Positions 1 to 8,758 of a DNA stretch of 64,000 nt are shown piece after piece. The stretch is from DATLNF01 sp963765815 (lineage in GTDB: Bacteria > Actinomycetota > Actinomycetes > BP-191), in the NCBI GenBank assembly GCA_963765815.1, contig CAVXXT010000007.1, positions 62,001-126,000 on the forward strand. The letters run 5' to 3'. The notes under the pieces were generated by a model. The model was given only the letters and a program-made list of their open reading frames with translations. It ran no database searches and was not told where the DNA came from. The translations under genes and the position numbers were made by a program. Numbering within the stretch: the stretch's first letter is position 1; every line of letters starts with the position of its first letter.

Positions 1-553
1 GTCCGCCGAAGTCCTCGATCTCGTTCACAGTCGTGAAGAGGTCAGTGAGCGTGCTCCCGGCCGTGATCTTCGTATCGACGGGAATGACGGAGAGCGGGAC
101 GACCCACGTCAAGGTGGCGTCCTTGATCTCTGGCAGCGGGATCTCGGTGAGGCGGGTGGTCGCGTCGATGCAGTTGTCGCGCACCGCAGACTGCGGCTGG
201 GTGGGATCGCTGCCCTTCGATGTGTAGTACGCGACACCGAAGAAGCCGCAGTTCGACGGGATGCCCAGGACGCGGTAGACGACCGTCCCGAAGCTCGGCA
301 CGGGCGGCGCGGCGAGGGTGAGGGTCACCTTGAAAGCGGGCTTCCCGTCCTTCTTGGCGTTCTCCCACTTCGTGGAGACGATGTCGGCGTAAGGCTGGCT
401 GCCGACGGGTGAGGTCGAGCCGCCGTCGAGCACCATCCCGGACAGGTTGGCGTCACCGGTCGGGTCGATGACCTGGGGGTCGGCGGCGTGGGCCCACGGC
501 CCGAGCGCGACAGCGGTCGCGAGGGCGGCGGCGAGAATCGGACGGCGGCGCAT
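1..553 (-). CDS. Secreted protein of unknown function, 3' end missing
   Basis: An open frame starts at an ATG whose complement is at 551-553 and runs off the left edge, giving 184 visible residues. The start is preceded by a purine-rich AGGGGGAA at normal ribosome-binding distance. The first 24 residues (MRRRPILAAALATAVAL...) form a typical Sec signal peptide ending near AHA. The mature part reads as a soluble beta-rich domain with two cysteines in the central part. No catalytic motif is visible and I do not recognise the family. The gene is separated from tatB by about 100 bases and is probably its own transcription unit. Confidence 0.7.
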   Translation of the reverse strand, partial: MRRRPILAAALATAVALGPWAHAADPQVIDPTGDANLSGMVLDGGSTSPVGSQPYADIVSTKWENAKKDGKPAFKVTLTLAAPPVPSFGTVVYRVLGIPSNCGFFGVAYYTSKGSDPTQPQSAVRDNCIDATTRLTEIPLPEIKDATLTWVVPLSVIPVDTKITAGSTLTDLFTTVNEIEDFGG

Positions 554-657
554 GGGTGTTCCCCCTGTGAGTGTGAGCGACTGGGACGTCACAGGAGCAT
601 TTCGCTCCCCACAGGGGTAGATCCTCCCGGTGGCCGGAAGGTTCACCCCGTCCGGGG

Positions 658-1002
658 CTAGGTGGCGTCGGGGTCGAACGGGGCGGACTCGCCCGGCGTC
701 AGAGCCGGCGACGCGGTCGCCGCCGTACGCCGGGGTGCCGACGCGGGGTTGACCGCGTCGTTGATCAGCCGGCGGGGGTCGACCATGCGCCGCGGGTCCA
801 TGGCCCGCAGCTCGCCGAGGTCGAGGTTCTCGGCGCCTATCTCCCGCTTGAGGTCGTCGGTGACGCCGTTGGCCATCTGCTTGAACTGCCGCACCATCCG
901 GCCCGCCTGCGCCGCCATCCGCGGCAGCCGCTCCGGCCCGAAGACGAGCAGCGCGAGCACGAGGAGCACGGCGGACTCGCCCCATCCCAGGTTGTTGAAC
1001 AC
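658..1002 (-). CDS. tatB: Sec-independent protein translocase TatB
   Basis: The 114-residue protein starts MFNNLGWGESAVLLVLALL, a single N-terminal membrane helix that is followed directly by the family hallmark FGPERLP and an amphipathic helix rich in R, Q and K. TatB binds twin-arginine substrates with TatC at the inner membrane so that folded proteins can be exported. The C-terminal 45 residues are Pro/Ala-rich and poorly conserved, as is usual in the family. It lies downstream of htrA on the same strand, the same order as in the sigE locus of mycobacteria. The length and motif favour TatB over TatA. Confidence 0.93.
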   Translation of the reverse strand: MFNNLGWGESAVLLVLALLVFGPERLPRMAAQAGRMVRQFKQMANGVTDDLKREIGAENLDLGELRAMDPRRMVDPRRLINDAVNPASAPRRTAATASPALTPGESAPFDPDAT

Positions 1003-1050
1003 GCCGCACCTCCCTCGATCCCGACGAGCGCTGCCACCCAGGTTAGGGGG

Positions 1051-2280
<1,230 letters not shown>

Positions 2281-2311
2281 AGAAGTCGTTCCTGCTCTCG
2301 ATCGGTTCGGT

Positions 2312-3388
2312 TCAGAACGGGTTGACCCAGCCGCCCAGCCGGCGAACGCCGGCAGAGAGCCGGCCCCGGATCCCCCGACCCGGGTCGCGGTGCGGCAGGA
2401 CGTTCACCACCGCCTCGAGCATGTCCTTCTGGCACTCGGCGACCAAGGTGAACACCACGCCGCCGCCCGACCACACGACGCGGCGGGGGAAGGTCGTCGA
2501 CGCGTAGACCCCGGTGTCCCCCACCTTGATACGCCGGAACCCGTCGAGGCTGTCGGTGTCGAGCCGGCCGCGCTGCTGGAACAGCGACAGCGTCGACACG
2601 CCGTCGGAGTAGGTGAGGTGCAGGCGCTGGTCGTCGCCCTTGCCGGACAGCCGCGCGTCGAACAGCTCCAGCCCGCTCGGCAGGCGCTCGGGCAGCTTCC
2701 ACCCGTCGTCGACGAGGGCGGCCACCTTCGGCTCGACGATCGACTCGCCCGCGGCGTGCGGCGTGCTCTCGGCGCCTGACGGGTCGATGGTGGTCGGTGC
2801 GGTGCCGACGATGACCCGGAAGAAAGCGCTGGCGCGCAGCGTCTGCCCGTCGCCGTCCAGCACCTCGCGCCGCAGCACCAGCCGGGTCTCACGGTCGAGC
2901 CAGAAGCGCGCGACCGGCGACTGACCGGGCCGACGTACGGCGACGATGTCGGTCACCCGCCCGGCGACGGTGTCCGAGCCGGCCAGCGCGGTCTCGAAGT
3001 TGCGCTGCAGCAGGTCGAGCGTCGCGGGGTCGAAGCCGACCGCCTCGGGCGCACCCTCACCGCCGGACCGGAAGACCGTGCCGGCCGGGTTCTGCGGGGT
3101 CGGCAGCATGCGCATGACCGAGCCCTCGCCGGCCACGTGGGAGACCTCGACGATCGCGCTGGTCGACCCCGAGTCGGACCAGAAGGCGACGAACTGCGAC
3201 CCCTGGTAGTCGAGCGACTCAGCCGCGCGGGCGGCCTCGTCGAGCAGCGTGGCACCGGTCTCGTCGCCGATGACACCGGGTACGCCGCTGACCCCGCCGC
3301 CCCCGGGTGCCGGGAGGGACGCGTGCGCCGGCACGAGGAGCGCCGCGCTGCACCCCCCCACGGCCAACCACAGGGGCGTTCGCCTCAT
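2312..3388 (-). CDS. RseB/MucB-like sigma-E regulatory protein, exported
   Basis: The 358-residue protein begins MRRTPLWLAVGGCSAALLV, an export signal, followed by a two-part extracytoplasmic region. The N-terminal half (about 45-200) resembles the lipoprotein-sorting-like fold of RseB/MucB, and the C-terminal half ends near GGWVNPF. In proteobacteria RseB binds the anti-sigma factor and modulates its proteolysis; a similar role here is inferred from the fold and from its place directly between the zinc anti-sigma gene and htrA. Its ATG overlaps the anti-sigma stop codon by four bases, so the two are translationally coupled. A longer frame extends upstream but lies inside the anti-sigma gene. 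Confidence 0.8.
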   Translation of the reverse strand: MRRTPLWLAVGGCSAALLVPAHASLPAPGGGGVSGVPGVIGDETGATLLDEAARAAESLDYQGSQFVAFWSDSGSTSAIVEVSHVAGEGSVMRMLPTPQNPAGTVFRSGGEGAPEAVGFDPATLDLLQRNFETALAGSDTVAGRVTDIVAVRRPGQSPVARFWLDRETRLVLRREVLDGDGQTLRASAFFRVIVGTAPTTIDPSGAESTPHAAGESIVEPKVAALVDDGWKLPERLPSGLELFDARLSGKGDDQRLHLTYSDGVSTLSLFQQRGRLDTDSLDGFRRIKVGDTGVYASTTFPRRVVWSGGGVVFTLVAECQKDMLEAVVNVLPHRDPGRGIRGRLSAGVRRLGGWVNPF

Positions 3389-3915
3389 CGCGTCGAGATC
3401 ATCACGATGTCGGCGGCCATGTCGTTGAGCGGCAGCTGCGTCGTCGTCGCGGTGTGCTCCACGACGTAGGTGCCGACCGGCGGGCGCACCTGCCCGGGCG
3501 CCTCGCCGCCGGCGAGCACGGCGACCGCCATCGCGGCGGCGACCACGCCGGCGGAGTTGAGCGCCATGCGGCCGACACTGCGGCGACGCGCGGGCACCGG
3601 GCGGTCGGAGCGGCGCGACCACGGACGGGAGCCGAGCGGCCTGGTCGACGGAGCGGCGGACCGGCGTACGACGTCGCCGGAGCGCTGCGGCCCGACGTCG
3701 GTGCCGGCCGGGATCGCGAGCAGCCGCGCGGTGAACGAGACCGAGATCTCGGCGACCGGCCCGGGGGCGAGCCGCGCCTTGACCTGACGCTGGCGCTCGA
3801 CCTCGGCGCGGCACGGCTGGCAGCCGGCGAGGTGCGCCAGCGCGCGGTCGCGCTCGGTCGGCGTGAGCTCGGCGTCGACCAGCGCCGCTGCCCAGTCCTC
3901 GAGGTGCTGGCTCAT
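3385..3915 (-). CDS. rseA: Zinc-finger anti-sigma factor (RseA-like)
   Basis: The 176-residue protein carries the ZAS anti-sigma signature His28-x3-Cys32-x2-Cys35 near its N-terminus (LAHLAGCQPC), where the domain clamps the cognate ECF sigma factor. A hydrophobic stretch around residues 115-137 (SAGVVAAAMAVAVLAGG) may be a membrane segment, which would place the C-terminus outside. It overlaps the sigE stop codon and the next gene by four bases each, a tight operon. In mycobacteria the equivalent RseA binds SigE. The start at 3915 is fixed by the ATGA overlap. Confidence 0.88.
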   Translation of the reverse strand: MSQHLEDWAAALVDAELTPTERDRALAHLAGCQPCRAEVERQRQVKARLAPGPVAEISVSFTARLLAIPAGTDVGPQRSGDVVRRSAAPSTRPLGSRPWSRRSDRPVPARRRSVGRMALNSAGVVAAAMAVAVLAGGEAPGQVRPPVGTYVVEHTATTTQLPLNDMAADIVMISTR

Positions 3916-4574
3916 CGGGGGTCCTGTTCCTGGTCCGGTCGGGGGTCGTCGGGGTCGAGGGGTCGGCGGTAGTCGCCGTCGGGATCTCGCTGTCGCGGCG
4001 CCGACGGCCCGCGCGGCGCGAGGTGCGGCAGGGCCTCGCGCAGCTGGGCGCGGCCGCGATGGATGCGGCTGCGCACCGTGCCGAGCTTGATGCCGAGCGT
4101 CGCGGCGATCTCCTCGTAGGAGAGGCCCTCGACGTCGCAGAGCACGACCGCCGCGCGGAACTCCGCCGGCAGCGCGTCGAGCGCGGACTGCACGTCGGGG
4201 TCGTAGAGCGCGTCGTCGACGTGCTGCTCGGGGCTGCGGTCCTTGCCGGCGACCCGCTCCGCGTCCTCGGGCAGCGGCTCGAACCGGATCCGCGCCTTGC
4301 GGCGTACCTGGTCGAGGAAGAGGTTGGTGGTGATCCGGTGCAGCCAGCCCTCGAACGTCCCGGGCTGGTAGTCGGCGAGCGAACGGAACACCCGGACGAA
4401 GACCTCCTGGGTGAGGTCCTCGGCGTCGTGCGGGTTGCCGGTGAGCCGGTAGGCGAGGCGGTAGACGCGCGCGGAGTGGGTGCGGACGACCTCGTCCCAG
4501 CTGGGCGCGACCCACTCGACGATGTCGGCCGAGGAATCGGCGCGCGGCGAGCCGTCCTCAGGCCCGACCGTCAC
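3912..4574 (-). CDS. sigE: ECF sigma factor SigE (extracytoplasmic stress)
   Basis: This ECF sigma factor has region 2 (TGNPHDAEDLTQEVFVRVF) and region 4 (LSYEEIAATLGIKLGTVRSR), and is 220 residues from the chosen start. I chose the GTG at 4574 because AGGAGGT lies six bases upstream. Alternatives are ATG at 4613 or 4610, with AGGGGAG upstream, which would add a dozen residues; the M. tuberculosis gene also has alternative starts. The genes that follow (anti-sigma, RseB-like, htrA, tatB) identify it as the SigE-type envelope stress sigma factor. A sigma-E-type promoter lies upstream, suggesting autoregulation. Confidence 0.92.
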   Translation of the reverse strand: MTVGPEDGSPRADSSADIVEWVAPSWDEVVRTHSARVYRLAYRLTGNPHDAEDLTQEVFVRVFRSLADYQPGTFEGWLHRITTNLFLDQVRRKARIRFEPLPEDAERVAGKDRSPEQHVDDALYDPDVQSALDALPAEFRAAVVLCDVEGLSYEEIAATLGIKLGTVRSRIHRGRAQLREALPHLAPRGPSAPRQRDPDGDYRRPLDPDDPRPDQEQDPR

Positions 4575-4750
4575 GCGCACACCTCCTCGGGGGAGAACCG
4601 CTGCGTGCATCATCGCGCCGGCTCCCCTTCCTCGTCCTGTGGAACTGGTCGCGACGGTCGTGGCGGGCTCGCCGGGGGTCGGAGCGGGTCGGGGTCGCGC
4701 CGACCCCGGCGAGCCACTGCCGAGCGGTTTCCCGACCCGGCACTCCCCCC

Positions 4751-4776
4751 AACGACGGGGAGCCCGGCACGGTTCC
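4751..4776 (-). promoter_or_regulatory. Candidate ECF (sigma-E-type) promoter for sigE
   Basis: On the minus strand GGAACC (4776-4771) is followed after exactly 16 bases by CGTT (4754-4751). This matches the GGAAC-N16-GTT pattern known for mycobacterial SigE promoters. It lies about 180 bases upstream of the chosen sigE start and suggests positive autoregulation with a long leader. Confidence 0.6.
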
Positions 4777-4793
4777 CGAGCGTGTCCGCCCGC

Positions 4794-4799
4794 TAGGCT
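4794..4799 (+). promoter_or_regulatory. -10 element TAGGCT of a leaderless transcript (O-methyltransferase)
   Basis: TAGGCT ends seven bases before the ATG at 4807. There is no ribosome-binding site between them, as expected for a leaderless mRNA starting at the ATG. The same arrangement recurs elsewhere in the window. Confidence 0.5.
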
Positions 4800-4806
4800 G
4801 GCGCCC

Positions 4807-5439
4807 ATGAGCACCCACCGGGGGACCCGGGAGTACGCCGAGCGCTACATCGAGGAGGACCCGCCCCTGCTGGCCGCCCGCCAGCGGGCCGCGGAGGTCG
4901 GGGTCACCCCGATCGGACCCGGCGGCGGGGCCGCCCTGCGGATGCTGGCGGCCGCCGTACAGGCGAAGAACGTCGTCGAGCTGGGCACCGGCACCGGCGT
5001 GTCCGGGCTGTGGCTGCTCCGCGGGATGCGCCCGGACGGCGTCCTCACCTCGGTCGACACCGAGGGCGAGCACCAGACCCTGGCCCGCATGTGCTTCGAG
5101 GAGGCCGGGTTCAGCTCGCAGCGGGTCCGGCTCATCAACGGCCGGGCGCTCGAGGTGATGCCCCGGCTCTCCGACGCGGCGTACGACGTGGTGTTCGTGG
5201 ACGCAGTCAAGAGCGAGTACCCCGACTACCTCGACGCGGGCCTGCGGCTGCTGCGGACCGGCGGAGCGATCGCGTTCGACAACGCGCTGTGGCACGACCG
5301 GGTCGCCGACCCCGCCGTCGGCGACGCCGAGACGGAGTCGGTCCGCTCGCTCGGCCGCCTGCTGCTCGACCGGGACGACCTGGTGCCGGCCCTGCTGCCG
5401 GTGGGCGACGGCCTGCTCGTCGCCATCAAGACCGCCTGA
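4807..5439 (+). CDS. SAM-dependent O-methyltransferase (Rv1220c type)
   Basis: The 210-residue protein belongs to the catechol-O-methyltransferase-like family. The SAM-binding motif I is VVELGTGTGVSGLWL (about residues 57-71), followed by a SVDTEGEH acidic loop and VVFVDAVKSEY, which supplies metal/catalytic acidic residues. Its substrate is unknown. It is divergent from sigE, the same arrangement as Rv1220c beside sigE in M. tuberculosis, so the neighbourhood is conserved. The start ATG at 4807 fits both the domain and the leaderless promoter. Confidence 0.9.
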   Translation: MSTHRGTREYAERYIEEDPPLLAARQRAAEVGVTPIGPGGGAALRMLAAAVQAKNVVELGTGTGVSGLWLLRGMRPDGVLTSVDTEGEHQTLARMCFEEAGFSSQRVRLINGRALEVMPRLSDAAYDVVFVDAVKSEYPDYLDAGLRLLRTGGAIAFDNALWHDRVADPAVGDAETESVRSLGRLLLDRDDLVPALLPVGDGLLVAIKTA

Positions 5440-5461
5440 CCTGAGAGGGAAGAGGACAACC

Positions 5462-5863
5462 GTGCGCACCCCTGCCCGACTCGCGGCGCTGCTGGTCGCC
5501 GTCGCCCTGCTGCCCGGCTGCTCGGACGGCGGCACTCCGTCGCCCACGACGGACACGCTGGCGGCAACCGCGGACGCGATCGTGCTGATGAAGCCCAACG
5601 CCACCGACCTCAACGCGCTCGACCTGCGGGAGAAGCTGGTCCCGCTCGACGGCGTCGAGAGCGTGGTCTACGACCAGTCGGTCAAGCGGCTGCGGATCAA
5701 CTGGACCGCCGACGCCTCCGCGGCCAACCGCTCCGCCGCGGTCGCCGTCGCGCAGCAGGACCCGAGCGTCGACCGGGTGCGCGAGGCAGGCAAGGCCGAC
5801 CAGGTGTCCCAGCAGCCGGTGCCCGGCGGCGGGTCGAGCCAGGCCCCCGCGCCGACGCCGTAG
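5462..5863 (+). CDS. Small lipoprotein, possible FtsX-extracellular-like domain
   Basis: The 133-residue protein begins with a signal sequence and lipobox LLPGC, so it is probably a lipoprotein anchored through the cysteine near residue 20. The central region (IVLMKPNATDLNALDLREKL, then GVESVVYDQSV) resembles the short extracellular domain found in FtsX-like proteins, but this is only a visual resemblance. The C-terminus is a low-complexity Pro/Gly/Ser tail. The start is a GTG preceded by GGGAAGAGG. It lies 22 bases after the O-methyltransferase and is likely co-transcribed with it. Confidence 0.7.
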   Translation: MRTPARLAALLVAVALLPGCSDGGTPSPTTDTLAATADAIVLMKPNATDLNALDLREKLVPLDGVESVVYDQSVKRLRINWTADASAANRSAAVAVAQQDPSVDRVREAGKADQVSQQPVPGGGSSQAPAPTP

Positions 5864-5882
5864 TCCGGCGTACCGAGGTCGC

Positions 5883-5950
5883 TTGACCGGCCAGTTCGAC
5901 CCCTGGCGACCGTCGGGGGGTCGAGTCAGCTGGTTGACCGGGCAGTTTTG
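5883..5950. repeat. Intergenic hairpin with flanking direct repeats, probable bidirectional terminator
   Basis: Between two convergent genes, CCAG-TT-CGACCCC (5891-5903) pairs with GGGGTCG...CTGG (5917-5933). The hairpin is flanked by the near-identical direct repeats TTGACCGGCCAGTT (5883-5896) and TTGACCGGGCAGTT (5934-5947). The position suggests transcription termination from both sides. Confidence 0.5.
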
Positions 5951-5958
5951 AGGGGGGG

Positions 5959-6798
5959 TCAGACGGTGAAGAAGCGGGCCTTGGCGGCGAACTCCGCGCT
6001 GAAGGCCATGATCACCGCGAGGTAGAGCATCCCGGTCGCGGCGCGGATCGAGCCCTCGTTGACCAGCTTGTGCACGAAGAACGCGAGCAGCGCGTTGACG
6101 GCGACCAGCCCGATGGCCAGGTAGAGCGTCAGGCTGCTCACCAGCAGCAGCGGGTTGAGGTTCTGCTCGGCGGCGGTGACCTCGCCACCGCGGCCGAGCG
6201 CCGCGCTGACCAGCGCCAGGCCGACGCTGATCGAGAACGCGAGCGCCAGCGCCTCCATCGGGCGCGGCGAGAGCTTGCGGTCGACGAGGTACCAGTGGCC
6301 CAGCACCATGCCGTCCCAGGTGGCGCCGAGGAACACCGCGCCGGTCAGCAGCGCGGCGACGCCGCCGATCGCCCGCGGCACGTCGCCGTCGGCGCGCAGC
6401 AGGGCGATCTCGACCAGTGCCCACACCCCGGCCGGTACGCCGAGGATCCCGAGGACCCGGGCGACCGGCAGCCGCTTGAGCACCAGCGCGGCAGTGAAGA
6501 GGACCGAGAGGGCGCTGAACGCCCACAGCGCGGCCGTGGCGCGACCCGCGCCGGTCAGCCGGTCGAGCGGGCCTGAGGCGGCGAGCTGGCCGAGCACGGC
6601 GCAGACCGCCACCGTGCTCGCGACCAGCAGGAAGAAGCCGCGCTTGACCACGCCCCACACGGGCGTCACCCAGAGCACCGCGAGGCTGCCCAGCGCGATC
6701 TCGAGCAGGATGACCGCGAAGACGCCGCGCGAGCCGTTGAACGGCGTCTGCGCCACCTTCCCGAGGACTGCGGGTACGACGGAGGGCGGCAGCGTCAC
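5959..6798 (-). CDS. Multi-pass membrane protein of unknown function
   Basis: The 279-residue protein contains about eight hydrophobic segments, beginning with VFAVILLEIALGSLAVLWV and ending with a helix near LYLAVIMAFSAEFAAK. No transporter or enzyme signature is apparent. Its GTG start at 6798 overlaps the stop codon of pepA by four bases (GTGA), so it is translationally coupled to the aminopeptidase. A frame reading continuously from pepA into this gene exists only because of the pepA frameshift; they are separate proteins. Confidence 0.8.
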   Translation of the reverse strand: MTLPPSVVPAVLGKVAQTPFNGSRGVFAVILLEIALGSLAVLWVTPVWGVVKRGFFLLVASTVAVCAVLGQLAASGPLDRLTGAGRATAALWAFSALSVLFTAALVLKRLPVARVLGILGVPAGVWALVEIALLRADGDVPRAIGGVAALLTGAVFLGATWDGMVLGHWYLVDRKLSPRPMEALALAFSISVGLALVSAALGRGGEVTAAEQNLNPLLLVSSLTLYLAIGLVAVNALLAFFVHKLVNEGSIRAATGMLYLAVIMAFSAEFAAKARFFTV

Positions 6799-8304
6799 CG
6801 GGCGTTCGCCAGGTCCTCGAGCCAGCAGAGCAGCGTCCGCACCGCGAACCCGGTGGCGCCCTTGGCGCGCTCCTCGTCGTCGGCGTCGGAGCGGGCCGCG
6901 CTCGCGACGTCGAGGTGCGCCCACGGCACCCCGCCGGCGAACTCCCGGAGGAACAGCGCGGCGGTGATCGCCCCGCCGCTGAACCGGCCGCCGATGTTCT
7001 TCAGGTCCGCCACGGGCGAGTCCAGGTCCTCGCGGTAGTCCTCGACCAGCGGCATCCGCCAGAAGCGTCTCCCCCGCGCGGTCGGCGGCGGCGAGCAGCG
7101 CTGAGGCCAGGCCGTCGTCGCTCGCGAACAGCCCAGCGGTCCGCTTGCCGAGCGCGATGCCGATCGCGCCGGTGAGCGTGGCGATGTCGACGATGTAGTC
7201 GGGCTTGAGCTCGGCGACGGCGTATGCGAGCCCGTCAGCCAGGACCAGCCGGCCCTCGGCGTCGGTGTTGAGCACCTCGACCGTGCGGCCGTCGTAGTGC
7301 CGCAGCACGTCGCCGGGACGCATCGCCGTGCCGCTCGGCATGTTCTCCGCTGCGCACACCAGTCCGGTCAGGCGCACCGGCAGCGCGGTGCGACCCGCGG
7401 CCTGCAGGACGGCGATGACCGCGGCGCCGCCGCTCATGTCGGTCTTCATCGCGGCCATGCCCTCGTTGGGCTTGAGCGACAGGCCGCCGGTGTCGAAGGT
7501 GATGCCCTTGCCGACCAGCACCACGTGCGGGCTCCTGCGTCGCCCCGGGATGTGGTCGAGCCGGATGAAGCGCGGGCCGCGGGCCGCGCCGGCGCCGCTC
7601 CCGACGCCGATGATGCCGCCGAAGCCGCGCCGCTGGAGCTCGGCCGGCTCGAGCACCTCGGTCGCGACGCCGGCCGCCTTCGCGGCCTTCACCGCGCGCT
7701 TGGCGAGCCACTCCGGGGTCTTGTCGAGACTCGGCTCGTTGGCCAGATCGCGGGCCAGCAGCACGGCCTCGACGTGCGTCCGTGCGCGGTCGGCCGCCGC
7801 CCGCGCCGACGCGCTCTTGCCGGCGCCGTGCACGTCGACCGTGGTGAGCCCGCTCGGCTCGTCCCCCTTCGGCACCGTCGTGCGGAAGGTGTACGACGCG
7901 AGCGCCAGGCCCTCGGCGAATGCGCCGAGGTGATCGGCGCTCCGCCCCGCAGGAACGCTGGTGGCGAGGTGGGTGCCGAGCTTGGTGGCACGCCGGGCCA
8001 GGGCAGCGCCGACGCGGCGCAGCGCGTGCGGCGGGCCGTCCGGCGCTCCGACGCCGACCAGCAGCAGGTGGGTCGTGGTGCCTAGCCGGCCGTACGCCGG
8101 CAGCACGTGGACCTCGCCGACCTCGCCCTTGGCCTTCTCGCCGGCCAGGTGAGCGGCCAGGTCTACGCCTAGCTCGGCAGCGAGCGCGGTCGCGTCGGCG
8201 CCCGGGACCGGACCGTCGGAACCCGACTGCACCGCGACGGCGATCAGCGGCGCGGCGCCGGCGCGCAGGGGCGTGCCGACCAGACGGACGTCGAGCTGTG
8301 TCAC
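6795..8304 (-). pseudogene. pepA: Leucyl aminopeptidase PepA, one frameshift near 7064
   Basis: A cytosol (M17) leucyl aminopeptidase, which removes N-terminal residues using two metal ions. The N-terminal macrodomain is followed by the catalytic domain with GKGITFDTGGLSLKP, TDMSGGAA and NTDAEGRLVLADGL. The frame is lost after AADRAGETL, but the expected continuation RMPLVEDYREDLDSP resumes in another frame and runs to the stop at 6795 (C-terminal residues EDLANAR). One extra base around 7062-7065 explains it. The GTG start at 8304 has AAGGGA upstream. The conserved sequence on both sides makes a sequencing error or a very recent lesion more likely than old decay. Confidence 0.85.
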
Positions 8305-8360
8305 CCATCGATCCCTTCGCGAGGCGTCAGGTTCGGCGCACGAGGCGGCGAGCATGCACA

Positions 8361-8389
8361 CGGGGGGCGACCGGTGCGGTCACCCCCCG
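8361..8389 (-). terminator. Hairpin terminator after the DUF3117 gene
   Basis: CGGGGGGCGACCG pairs with CGGTCACCCCCCG across a three-base loop, just downstream of the minus-strand DUF3117 stop codon. No T-tract follows, as is common in GC-rich actinobacteria. Confidence 0.55.
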
Positions 8390-8411
8390 CGTCGGGTCTG
8401 GTTCGAGCGGG

Positions 8412-8582
8412 TCAGGCGGGCACGACGCTCTTCAGCGCGTCCCCCAGGGCGGAGGCCTCGTCGGGAGAGAGCTCCACGACGAGCCGGCCGCCACCTTCGA
8501 GCGGCACGCGCATCACGATGCCGCGCCCCTCCTTCGTGACCTCCAGCGGACCGTCGCCCGTCCGCGGCTTCATCGCCGCCAT
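8412..8582 (-). CDS. DUF3117 small protein
   Basis: A 56-residue protein beginning MAAMKPRTGDGPLEVTKEGR and ending KSVVPA. It matches the short, very conserved actinobacterial DUF3117 family (Rv1211-like), whose function is unknown. The ATG at 8582 is preceded by GAGGGGAG at eight bases. The family occurs in the same broad neighbourhood (folP2, DivIVA-like, sigE) in mycobacteria. It is flanked by a hairpin on its 3' side and is probably monocistronic. Confidence 0.9.
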   Translation of the reverse strand: MAAMKPRTGDGPLEVTKEGRGIVMRVPLEGGGRLVVELSPDEASALGDALKSVVPA

Positions 8583-8698
8583 GTGGAACTCCCCTCGAGA
8601 GTGACTTGTCGTCTCAGGACACTCCCGGCGAGGCCGGGCGCGTCAGTGCGCCATTCTCTCGCATGACCGGCCGCTGGGAGAAATGGGCTCGAACGCAC

Positions 8699-8731
8699 GA
8701 GCGGCCGGGACCGTGATGGTCCCGGCCGCTC
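8699..8731 (-). terminator. Strong hairpin terminator after the first surface-protein gene
   Basis: Fourteen-base perfect arms (8699-8712 and 8718-8731, GAGCGGCCGGGACC and its complement) enclose a five-base loop, 28 bases beyond the minus-strand stop codon of the surface protein gene. Confidence 0.7.
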
Positions 8732-8758
8732 GCGTGCGTGCGTGCGCAGTCGCCGGCG

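Noticed and set aside
5959..8304. A single protein of about 800 residues joining PepA to a membrane protein
   Set aside because: The fusion exists only because of the frameshift near 7064; the normal PepA C-terminus is found in another frame and the membrane protein has its own GTG overlapping that stop.
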